27,398 nt of DNA, from IMG/VR virus record IMGVR_UViG_3300035698_013530, positions 1 through 27,398 of that record; one strand, written 5' to 3'. The notes below the pieces were generated by a model. That model was not told where the DNA came from, ran no database searches, and was given only the letters and a program-made list of their open reading frames with translations. This DNA is from a virus. The position numbers were made by a program, and so were the translations under genes. Position 1 is the stretch's first letter. Every line of letters begins with the position of its first letter. Shown one piece after another: positions 21,112 through 27,398 of this stretch.

Positions 21112-24108
21112 TTACATAAATGAATTTCGTGTTCTATTTTCATACTCTAAATAACCCTGTAATGAGCCATTTTCAAATCTAATTAAAACAGAGGAAAGTC
21201 CATTCTCCCCTGATAACCCAGAAGGGACAGGCGCACCTGCCGGTATAACTCTCTCACCGGATGTTAGTGCCGCAGGATATGAATCATTTGGAAAACCGGG
21301 GGGTACAGTACCGCCACGTGCCATATTAACCCCTTTAAATAAAAATTTCCAAAATGAATTATCCCCTTTTGTAAATCCACCGGCTACTTTTGCTAACCCA
21401 CCTGTACCCACTGACAACATATCCAAAAGCACAAAAAGAAATGCTTTAGCTGCTAACTGAGCAGCTATTCGTTTAAGACTATTTACTACAATATCCCCCA
21501 TTGCTTTCCAACCTTCTCCAATTGACATAAACATATTGGTAAAAACAGTTTGCACTTCAGACAAAGCAGTCTGTAGAGCTGCTAATTTTAAAATAGTGAG
21601 GTCTACTGCCTCTATTTGACTTTTTAAAGCGTCAAATTCAGCTTGCGTTCCCTCCCCTGATGCAGCTAATTGATTAAATGTATTTTGTAAAGCCATTAGT
21701 TCCCCATTAGCCAATGCTACCATAGTTTTAAATGTCCCAAACGTAGTATTCATTTGATTAAGAACATTTAAATTACGTTCTGACTCTTTGTTTGACATAA
21801 AATTAAATGGTTCTTCCGGAGTCCCCCCTTCTGGTCCGGGAGCTAATTTGTGCCCTAATAATCCAACGGCCTCTTTTATTTTTTCTATTGATATAGCATC
21901 TACTGCTGTATTTACTAATTTTACAGCTTTTGCTAATTGTTGGAATCGTTCATCTGCTATTGGTAAAGTAGTCCCCGCTAATTCTTTTACTATTGTATTA
22001 TATAAAGAAGTCTTTTCTTTTGCTGTGTCAAAATCTTTACCCATTAATTTCGTTAAACGATTGATGCGCAATTCACCATCTGCTAATTTGTCAAAAATGG
22101 CAACTATTTTCTCACTTTCAATCTGTAATTTTTTTTGTCTTTCAATTTCCTTTAACATAGGATCTACTGGAAAATTTTTAAGTACCGTTGCAACCTTTTT
22201 TAAAGCCTCTTCTGTACCTGCAATTTTAGTATTTACATTATCAAAATCCTTTCCAAATCCTATGGTTTTGCTAGTGATATAATCTGCAATTGCTTTTTTA
22301 TCTTTCACAATATCGGATTCATACCCCTTAACCGTAGTCCTTGCATTGAGTCCATCCCCTTTACCCTGCCATTTAGTAAGATTATTTAAATCTTCTTGTA
22401 AAGTTTTTTGTAGGTTTAAATATTTAACATCATCAGTAAACCAATTTCTTTGTAATGCTATTGTCTTTACACGATTATCTTTTAATATTTTTAATCTTTG
22501 TTCTAGTCCATTTTGCAGGTCTGCTAATTGAGGTTTATCCATTGCAAACGTAACAGACAACATATCTTTAAAATAAGATTCCTCTTCTTTAGATGATCTA
22601 AAACCAGCTTTAAGTTTTGTAATACGGTCTGGAATTTCCTCCATTTTCTTCATATACTTAACTAAAGCTACCGTTGCAACCGCAATAGCTCCTGCTACCA
22701 GCGTCCATGGACTCGTTAAAACAGCCCTTAACATTTTTGTGGCTCTTAAATTCATAACCATAGCCGCATCCATAGCAACCATATTTCCGGTCACACCTCT
22801 AATAATATGAGTTAAAAATATTAATCCTTTTCCAAGTCCCGTAACCAATGTAATTAATCCGGATAGACTATATCCTAAAAGACTTAATGCCATAGCAGCA
22901 GGACCTAACGCAGCAATAAAAATCAACCATTTAATCCTATTTCTTTTTTGAGCATCTGATAAAGTGTCAAAGTGTGCTATAACTCTCTCAAAGGAATTTC
23001 CTAATCTTTCGAACACAGGAAGCATAACCGTTGCCACAGTTCCTCCAAATTTAACTACACTCACCTGTGCCTTAGCTAACTGCACATTAAATCGTTGTTT
23101 AATTGTTTGTGAAGCTACCCTAAATGCTTCAGCAGCGGAACCCGTTGCTCTTGATATTGAGTAAAATATTTTTTTATTTTCTTCAAAATTCTTTCCTAAA
23201 ACATCTAAAACTCCTGACAACGCTCTTATATTAGGAAACACCCTGCCAAGAATTGTATTTCCGTATTCACTAGACAGACGTTCTAAGTCCATTAATACCT
23301 GTAATAATCCACCTTGTTTTATAGTTTTTCTAAGTTCGTCCGCAGATGTTCCCATGTATCTTAAAGCTTTTTCCGCATCCGAAGCTGGCTTTATTTTTTG
23401 AATTGATGTCAGTATTTGCCGTAATTGCATTGCAGCCGTAGTAGCTTTAGTACCTGTACGAGTCATTGAAGCCATGGCAGCCCCTACTTGATCAAATGTA
23501 ACTCCCATAGCAGCCGCAATAGGTAATACCATACCCATTGTAGAAGCCAATGCTGTAGCCTCTGACTTACCTTCCCTTACCGTTGCAGTGAGGACATCAA
23601 CAGCCCTTGCGGCACTAAGATTTTCTATACCAAAAGCGTTCATAGCAGATGTAACAATATCTGCAACTGCTTTAACTTCCCCTAATCCTCCGGCAGAAGC
23701 CTTTGCAGACATTTCCAATACTTCCATTGCTTCGGCACCTCTAATACCAGCGGAAGTGATAAAATATAAAGCATCAGCTAATTCTTTAGGCCCTTTCCCA
23801 ACTCTAGGGGCCATTTTTAATATATCTTTTCCCCAGGCATCTACCTGACTACGAGCAACACCCACTAATCCGATTACCTTAGATAGTGATGCCTCATAGT
23901 CAGAAGCCATTTTTACAGAAGCTTTACCTGCCATCACAATAGGAAGAGTAAGAGTAGCAAGAGATAGATACCCAAATGTACGCAACCTCTGTGACATCAT
24001 ATTTAAAGAAGTTATTGTATTCTTTTGGAATTTTGTCATTGCAGCGTTAGCAGTCACCAATCCTGCGGTGTTTACCCCTAAAGTCGCGTACATCGTGCCT
24101 ATATTCAT
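21112..24108 (-). CDS. tail tape measure protein
   Basis: Sets tail length and helps deliver DNA. 998 residues, long and largely helical. The PhageMin_Tail/TIGR01760-type region lies in the first third: SDYEASLSKVIGLVG, ADALYFITSAGI, and AAAMASMTRTGTKATTAAMQ. Hydrophobic segments at about 392-439 and 466-487, and another near 886-903, are typical of tape measures. It ends with MARGGTVPPGFPNDSYPAAL and TSGERVIPAG, a C-terminal motif common to many. At about 0.15 nm per residue, a known rule for such proteins, the tail would be roughly 150 nm. The start overlaps the chaperone stop as ATGA. Confidence 0.93.
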   Translation of the reverse strand: MNIGTMYATLGVNTAGLVTANAAMTKFQKNTITSLNMMSQRLRTFGYLSLATLTLPIVMAGKASVKMASDYEASLSKVIGLVGVARSQVDAWGKDILKMAPRVGKGPKELADALYFITSAGIRGAEAMEVLEMSAKASAGGLGEVKAVADIVTSAMNAFGIENLSAARAVDVLTATVREGKSEATALASTMGMVLPIAAAMGVTFDQVGAAMASMTRTGTKATTAAMQLRQILTSIQKIKPASDAEKALRYMGTSADELRKTIKQGGLLQVLMDLERLSSEYGNTILGRVFPNIRALSGVLDVLGKNFEENKKIFYSISRATGSAAEAFRVASQTIKQRFNVQLAKAQVSVVKFGGTVATVMLPVFERLGNSFERVIAHFDTLSDAQKRNRIKWLIFIAALGPAAMALSLLGYSLSGLITLVTGLGKGLIFLTHIIRGVTGNMVAMDAAMVMNLRATKMLRAVLTSPWTLVAGAIAVATVALVKYMKKMEEIPDRITKLKAGFRSSKEEESYFKDMLSVTFAMDKPQLADLQNGLEQRLKILKDNRVKTIALQRNWFTDDVKYLNLQKTLQEDLNNLTKWQGKGDGLNARTTVKGYESDIVKDKKAIADYITSKTIGFGKDFDNVNTKIAGTEEALKKVATVLKNFPVDPMLKEIERQKKLQIESEKIVAIFDKLADGELRINRLTKLMGKDFDTAKEKTSLYNTIVKELAGTTLPIADERFQQLAKAVKLVNTAVDAISIEKIKEAVGLLGHKLAPGPEGGTPEEPFNFMSNKESERNLNVLNQMNTTFGTFKTMVALANGELMALQNTFNQLAASGEGTQAEFDALKSQIEAVDLTILKLAALQTALSEVQTVFTNMFMSIGEGWKAMGDIVVNSLKRIAAQLAAKAFLFVLLDMLSVGTGGLAKVAGGFTKGDNSFWKFLFKGVNMARGGTVPPGFPNDSYPAALTSGERVIPAGAPVPSGLSGENGLSSVLIRFENGSLQGYLEYENRTRNSFM

Positions 24109-24536
24109 AACCCTGGATTATTAGTTTGTCTAAACCTCCTTGGAGGTCTATGTGTTAAATCTAATCTACTTCTTTCCTTTGCAACTCTCTTATTCTGCTG
24201 TCTTGCTATCCCTCCTAGAATCGCTTTCATTTCTTCTGTACTCTGCTTTTTAGGTTCTTTTATTTTTCCCAAATCCCAATCCAACATAAAATCCATTGGA
24301 TTCGTACTCTTCGTTCCTTTCTTACCATGAACACTAATTGTTAAATTGGTAAGAAGTGAACTTAAATAAGCTAACCTAAAATCATCCCTCCACTTTCCTA
24401 TCGGGTCTATCCTATCGTATGCCTCCCACTCACTTAGCTGTTTTGATGTCAAAACCTCTAGTAAGTAGTCCGGATGTTCTACTCCGATTTCTCTGCAGAG
24501 TCTGAACTGGAATTGTCGGCTGGGCCGACTTCGGAG
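24105..24536 (-). CDS. tail assembly chaperone, gpT-like part made by -1 frameshift
   Basis: Has no convincing start of its own: the frame is open from 24536 with no ATG in its first 40 codons (an internal TTG lies at 24452). Reading in the -1 frame from the slippery site gives FRLCREIGVEHPDYLLE and then LTSKQLSEWEAYDRIDPIG, the hallmark of lambda gpT-like extensions. Translated as a fusion with gpG residues 1-125, the product would be about 268 residues. The basic C-terminus (RPPRRFRQ) follows. In lambda, gpGT recruits tail tube subunits to the tape measure. Its stop overlaps the tape measure ATG as ATGA. Confidence 0.88.
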   Translation of the reverse strand, partial: LRSRPSRQFQFRLCREIGVEHPDYLLEVLTSKQLSEWEAYDRIDPIGKWRDDFRLAYLSSLLTNLTISVHGKKGTKSTNPMDFMLDWDLGKIKEPKKQSTEEMKAILGGIARQQNKRVAKERSRLDLTHRPPRRFRQTNNPGL

Positions 24537-24910
24537 TTTTTTATTATTGCCTCCTTATCCTCTTCAGTAATTGCATTTAACGCTTGTGCCGCATTGACAA
24601 TTTTCTCCAATTTTGCAGCACTCATGCTATTGCTTAATAGAGGAAAATCCCCTGCAGCAAGTAGTAACTTACCTTCCTCATCACATACCGTTACTACACA
24701 TAATTTTGCCCTAAAATTCTCGGTAACACTTTCAAATCCTGTTACAAGTCCTTTATTGTCTTTTACCTGTCTGAGAAGTGACTGTTCAAAACGATCTCTT
24801 TCTCCTCCGGTCATTTGCTTCACAAAAACAAAATTGTCTTTATCTAAATCTACTTTGACAACTTCAAGTTTTTCTTTTGTTAATAATTCTTTTCTGTTTA
24901 ATAATCCCAT
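24479..24910 (-). CDS. tail assembly chaperone, gpG-like
   Basis: 143 residues. The N-terminus (LEVVKVDLDKDNFVFVKQMT) and GGERDRFEQSLLRQVKD match tail assembly chaperones. The C-terminal tail is acidic, Ser-rich and disordered-looking (DNSSSDSAEKSE). It lies between the tail tube gene and the tape measure, where gpG-type proteins always lie. The slippery site A AAA AAC is at codons 124-125, so a fraction of ribosomes would shift to the gpT frame before this stop. Confidence 0.88.
   Translation of the reverse strand: MGLLNRKELLTKEKLEVVKVDLDKDNFVFVKQMTGGERDRFEQSLLRQVKDNKGLVTGFESVTENFRAKLCVVTVCDEEGKLLLAAGDFPLLSNSMSAAKLEKIVNAAQALNAITEEDKEAIIKNSEVGPADNSSSDSAEKSE
24515..24542 (-). promoter_or_regulatory. 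programmed -1 ribosomal frameshift signal
   Basis: On the minus strand the heptamer A_AAA_AAC (24542-24536) lies in the gpG frame as ATA AAA AAC. Six bases later there is a perfect 6-bp GC-rich hairpin, GTCGGC-CCA-GCCGAC (24529-24515). Heptamer, spacing and hairpin are all canonical. After slippage the -1 frame continues without stop for 143 codons into gpT-like sequence. Confidence 0.9.
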
Positions 24911-24939
24911 GATTAGTGATTTTAATTGTTTGTTAATAA

Positions 24940-24968
24940 ATAAAAAATAAAAATACCCTGATTAGGTA
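24940..24968 (-). terminator. possible weak terminator/attenuator after the tail tube gene
   Basis: On the minus strand TACCTAATCAGGGTA (24968-24954) can form a 4-5 bp stem, and a T-rich run (TTTTTATTTTTTA) follows at once. The stem is short, so it is a candidate only. Its position between the tail tube and chaperone genes would allow higher tube expression. Confidence 0.35.
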
Positions 24969-24977
24969 AAAATATGT

Positions 24978-25415
24978 CTACATTCCTAATCCAGCACTTT
25001 CGCCTGAATCAGTTTCGACTGGCCCGGTTATCTCAATAGTAACATTCATTGTGATGCGATCATCTGGACTAATATCCAAAGGTAGTTCATTAACCCAACC
25101 TTCAAATTCTACTGATGTATTATCGTCATCTGGCATATGAATTCTGTAATTACCAAGAGTGGAACTTTCAAAATCATCTTTAAAATCATCATACCCTGAA
25201 CGGGTAAAATTCATGTTTAAAACAACTGTTCCCCCATCTCTGAGACCTCCTATTTTCTCACGATAACCGTCAGTGGAATCCAAGGATGTACAATCAATTG
25301 TCTCCCTTGACATTCCAGGTCCTGCTATCGTATTCACTTCAGCAATGTTATGCCATGCTGCGGCAGACCATCGTTGAAATTTTGTACCTATTCCAGATAC
25401 AGCATTAGTACTCAT
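24978..25415 (-). CDS. major tail tube protein
   Basis: 145 residues, lambda gpV/phage-TTP-like: IAEVNTIAGPGMSRETIDCT, then SLDSTDGYREKIGGLRDGGT, then the YRIHMP strand, EFEGWVNELPLDI, and ITMNVTIEITGP. These fit the beta-barrel tube subunit with its GPG and DG turns. Order (terminator, tube, chaperones, tape measure) is the standard siphovirus layout. Start ATG preceded by a perfect AAGGAGG, rare in this window. The short acidic C-terminus (ETDSGESAGLG) is flexible. Confidence 0.9.
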   Translation of the reverse strand: MSTNAVSGIGTKFQRWSAAAWHNIAEVNTIAGPGMSRETIDCTSLDSTDGYREKIGGLRDGGTVVLNMNFTRSGYDDFKDDFESSTLGNYRIHMPDDDNTSVEFEGWVNELPLDISPDDRITMNVTIEITGPVETDSGESAGLGM

Positions 25416-25433
25416 ACATGCCTCCTTCTTTTT
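25416..25433 (-). promoter_or_regulatory. strong Shine-Dalgarno upstream of the tail tube gene
   Basis: AAGGAGG at 25427-25421, five bases before the ATG at 25415, in a non-coding gap. It is the only intergenic perfect match seen; other starts have A/T-rich leaders or stop-start overlaps. It fits a highly expressed structural gene. Confidence 0.7.
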
Positions 25434-25832
25434 TTATGCAGATCTTCTCTGCACATTAAAATTAATAATAAAGCGAGCATTACCGTTTTCATCCCAATCT
25501 AAGTGGGCGGGACCACTAGAACAGTAGATAACAGTATATAAAGTATCATTCCATGTCTCTTGTGCCCGGCCATGTAATGATGTCTTTATCAATTCAATTA
25601 AATTCCAACCAGTTACATAACTGGCATTTCGAACCCTTATTTGTACAGACGGACGCTCATAACCTTGATTTGTTAATCCAAGATCAGGTGCATGTCCGGA
25701 AGTATCAAATATTGTAACGCAATTCCTTGGGGTTTTTTCCTCTTTACCTATAAACAAATTAGTTTTAAAGGTTACATCAACGGTAGCATCTGCTACTAAC
25801 ATGTCTTTTATATCTACACTGCTTGCGTTCAT
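25434..25832 (-). CDS. tail terminator / minor capsid-like protein
   Basis: 132 residues: NCVTIFDTSGHAPDLGL then YERPSVQIRVRNASY and LIELIKTSLHGRAQE, the pattern of gpU/tail-terminator type and related 'minor capsid' proteins (aspartate-rich turn, then a PxVQIRVR strand and a helix). It precedes the tail tube gene in transcription, where lambda has gpU. No catalytic motif. Two bases separate it from the gp10-like gene. The exact role within the tail terminator group is inferred from order. Confidence 0.78.
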   Translation of the reverse strand: MNASSVDIKDMLVADATVDVTFKTNLFIGKEEKTPRNCVTIFDTSGHAPDLGLTNQGYERPSVQIRVRNASYVTGWNLIELIKTSLHGRAQETWNDTLYTVIYCSSGPAHLDWDENGNARFIINFNVQRRSA

Positions 25833-25834
25833 CT

Positions 25835-26380
25835 TTATCCTTTTATTTGTGCATTAACTGCAATTGCTTGTAATATCTTTTTACTGTTTCTTTTTAAAGA
25901 ATACTCAAACCATTTGGGACCGGCACCGACACGTGGTCTATACCATCTTTTCTTTCCGGGTCCTGGTCCATATCTCCAACGAGGCTTTAAATTCATATCA
26001 AGAAGTTCGTGAACAGCCGTCGCATAATTAGCACTATATCCAAGCATTAACATTATATTCCCTCCTGTAGACTGGGCTTTCACCATCCCTTGTATTTCAC
26101 TAATTGTCGAAGAATGATCTGACGACATTTTACTAGCTACTTCACTTTTAAATTTTGGATTCCTACCAACCCTAACACTTCTAGCAGTAACAGTAAAAAA
26201 AGATGCTTTTAAATTACCGTAATCTACCGGAGTCTTTGGAGAAGTTTTTTCCATATCTTTTCTTACTATAGCAGCTCCTAAAATCAGTCCCTTCAAACTT
26301 CTTCCTTTTATAAGTAATATTTCTTTATTAAGATTAGCCATGACCTCACGACCTCCCCTTAATGTATTTATGTTTGCCAT
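25835..26380 (-). CDS. HK97 gp10-like head-tail / neck component
   Basis: 181 residues: GLILGAAIVRKDMEKTSPKT then PVDYGNLKASFF (the conserved P-x-D-x-G-N-L-R/K-x-S core of gp10-like proteins), MLGYSANYATAVHE, and a C-terminal RPRVGAGPKWFEYS. These agree with HK97 gp10-type tail completion proteins. Its start overlaps the head closure gene by 13 bases. The GPGPGKKRWYRPR stretch is strongly basic and may contact DNA. Confidence 0.83.
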   Translation of the reverse strand: MANINTLRGGREVMANLNKEILLIKGRSLKGLILGAAIVRKDMEKTSPKTPVDYGNLKASFFTVTARSVRVGRNPKFKSEVASKMSSDHSSTISEIQGMVKAQSTGGNIMLMLGYSANYATAVHELLDMNLKPRWRYGPGPGKKRWYRPRVGAGPKWFEYSLKRNSKKILQAIAVNAQIKG

Positions 26381-26778
26381 CCTGTTAAATATGCTTTACG
26401 AACAAATTCTGTTGTAGACCTAATAGCAGGTACCTTTGTAAACTTCTTTATAATACAAAGTCCTGTATCTATTTGATAAGGATCATACCACTCACTACTG
26501 CTATCACCTTCACTAGCATTATAAAGATCCTCTAAATCAGACAATGTTCCTAAATATAATACACCATTCATGTCTACATCTTCCAATACATGTACGATTG
26601 CTTTAGAAACAAGTTGAGATCCATCATCGGATTGAAACATCTGTTGTTCCTCAACCCAACGACAATATATCTCTTCAGGATCACTAAAAGTATATCCTCC
26701 ATACCCATCAGCTACCGGACTAGCCCAATATACTGCTGTCTGTTTACATATTCGCGTTATAAAGGTTTCTATTCCCAT
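26368..26778 (-). CDS. head closure protein (Hc1-like neck protein)
   Basis: 136 residues: CKQTAVYWASPVADGYGGYT, then YCRWVEEQQMFQ, then SKAIVHVLEDVDMNGVLYLG and KFTKVPAIR. This is the usual shape of phage head closure proteins with the DGYGG turn and CRW strand. It is followed by the gp10-like gene and overlaps the adaptor stop (TAATG), as in standard neck operons. Confidence 0.8.
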   Translation of the reverse strand: MGIETFITRICKQTAVYWASPVADGYGGYTFSDPEEIYCRWVEEQQMFQSDDGSQLVSKAIVHVLEDVDMNGVLYLGTLSDLEDLYNASEGDSSSEWYDPYQIDTGLCIIKKFTKVPAIRSTTEFVRKAYLTGWQT

Positions 26779-27155
26779 TAGTCAAAACTTGTTATAGCTT
26801 TCATGCTAGCTAATTTTTTACCTACATTTGCCATCTTTCCTGACGTATCTATTACCTTTACCATCTGTCCATATGAAGTGGATTCTAAATCCTTACTCCA
26901 ATAACCGGTATATTTTACAGATGCTCCGTCTACCTGTTCTTCACTGGTTTGTCTGTGAAGTGTACTGGCTATTAAATGTGCCGTAAGCCATGTTTCAATA
27001 TCTCGTAATTGGACAGCAGTCATGGATGAATCTGAACTAAACACAGAATCTAATAATCTACTAGCTGTCCCAATAAAGGTATCTACCACTATACTGGACA
27101 CCGTGCATCCGTCCAATATCTGTAATACCTCTGATGCTGTTGTTCTTGCTGCCAT
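26778..27155 (-). CDS. head-tail connector adaptor
   Basis: 125 residues, all-helical start (TASEVLQILDGCTVSSIVVD, then FIGTASRLLDSVF), then LRDIETWLTAHLIAS and a C-terminal TSYGQMVKVIDTSGK. The helix-rich core followed by an extended YGQxxxxxDTSG tail is typical of gp6/gp15-type connector adaptors under the portal. Order next to head closure supports it. Confidence 0.82.
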   Translation of the reverse strand: MAARTTASEVLQILDGCTVSSIVVDTFIGTASRLLDSVFSSDSSMTAVQLRDIETWLTAHLIASTLHRQTSEEQVDGASVKYTGYWSKDLESTSYGQMVKVIDTSGKMANVGKKLASMKAITSFD

Positions 27156-27182
27156 TTTTTATACCCTTTCTTTAAATTTATA

Positions 27183-27398
27183 TTATTCACCGGCTCCCGG
27201 TTCTGTTTTACTTGGCATGTTTTTTAATTGATTAAAATCACCTATTGCCAAACCATGATTCCATGTTGTCATAGCGGCAACACCACTTGCACCATCATAA
27301 CCAGAATAATACATAAATAACTCATCATCTGGATATGTGTCTCTTTGTATTGTCTTAGTTAGAACTGTTGGAGTATCCAAGTAAAGATTATCCCACGA
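27183..27398 (-). CDS. C-terminal part of a capsid-side structural gene (partial)
   Basis: The frame runs off the right edge; the readable C-terminus starts SWDNLYLDTPTVLTKTI, includes RDTYPDDELFMYYSGYDG and ends with NMPSKTEPGAGE. An internal TTG at 27380 is not the true start because the frame stays open to the window end. A gene directly before the connector adaptor in transcription is usually the capsid or a head decoration protein, so this may be the end of the major capsid or another head protein; the sequence does not let me choose. Confidence 0.7.
   Translation of the reverse strand, partial: SWDNLYLDTPTVLTKTIQRDTYPDDELFMYYSGYDGASGVAAMTTWNHGLAIGDFNQLKNMPSKTEPGAGE

Noticed and set aside
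21788-22282. 164-codon plus-strand frame opposite the tape measure
   Set aside because: Antisense shadow of helical tape measure sequence; no motif of its own.
24105-24452. Independent gpT-like gene starting at TTG 24452
   Set aside because: Conserved gpT-like residues continue upstream of that TTG in the same frame back to the slippery site, so the region is expressed by frameshift.
24474-24950. 158-codon plus-strand frame opposite the gpG-like gene
   Set aside because: It is a serine/leucine-rich antisense shadow of a gene with strong family motifs.
1-27398. tRNA genes, CRISPR arrays, insertion sequences, integrase and attachment sites
   Set aside because: No cloverleaf, spaced repeats, transposase or recombinase motifs were recognised; a covariance-model scan would be the decisive test for tRNAs.

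Overview
The window is a continuous stretch of a tailed-phage (siphovirus-like) genome with no bacterial chromosomal genes. It is AT-rich. Most start codons follow A/T-rich leaders (for example TTAAAATTATG) with no Shine-Dalgarno sequence, or overlap the previous stop as ATGA. That initiation style, plus several proteins that look like those of Bacteroidetes phages, suggests a Bacteroidetes host. This is an inference; no host gene is present. No integrase, terminase, tRNA, CRISPR array or insertion sequence was seen. Family names throughout come from reading motifs and from memory, not from a database search.

Left arm (1-13379, plus strand): a replication and recombination region of tightly packed, often translationally coupled genes. 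It holds a family A DNA polymerase without its exonuclease domain, a UvsY-like protein, a gp32-like single-strand binding protein, a RecA/UvsX-like recombinase, a RuvC-like resolvase, and a Mre11/Rad50-like nuclease. The Rad50 (SbcC) subunit is split into two genes about 3 kb apart: an N-terminal lobe ending in a zinc-hook CxxC (6710-7780) and a C-terminal lobe with signature, Walker B and H-loop (10693-11310). Between them lie the Mre11/SbcD-like phosphoesterase, a conserved phage protein, five small genes including an 80-residue coiled coil, and an unexpected protein with a twin-arginine-type signal. Together these make a plausible set for recombination-dependent replication and double-strand-break processing. 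Small accessory genes follow (11334-13379), the last carrying a NUMOD1-like domain.

The two arms converge at 13368-13379, where the last gene of each arm overlaps the other by 12 bases.

Right arm (13368-27398, minus strand, read from the right edge leftwards): a capsid-side partial gene, head-tail adaptor, head closure, gp10-like protein, tail terminator, tail tube, tail assembly chaperones with a clear -1 programmed frameshift, a 998-residue tape measure, a 770-residue tail hub/tip protein, a 778-residue tail fibre, two small proteins, an M15-type endolysin, a split HTH/phosphoesterase pair, and a membrane-anchored coiled-coil protein that could be a spanin. The order matches the usual siphovirus morphogenesis order followed by lysis.

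The most interesting items are the dispersed Rad50/Mre11 system with its intervening small genes, and the complete frameshift signal (A_AAA_AAC plus hairpin) in the tail chaperone genes.
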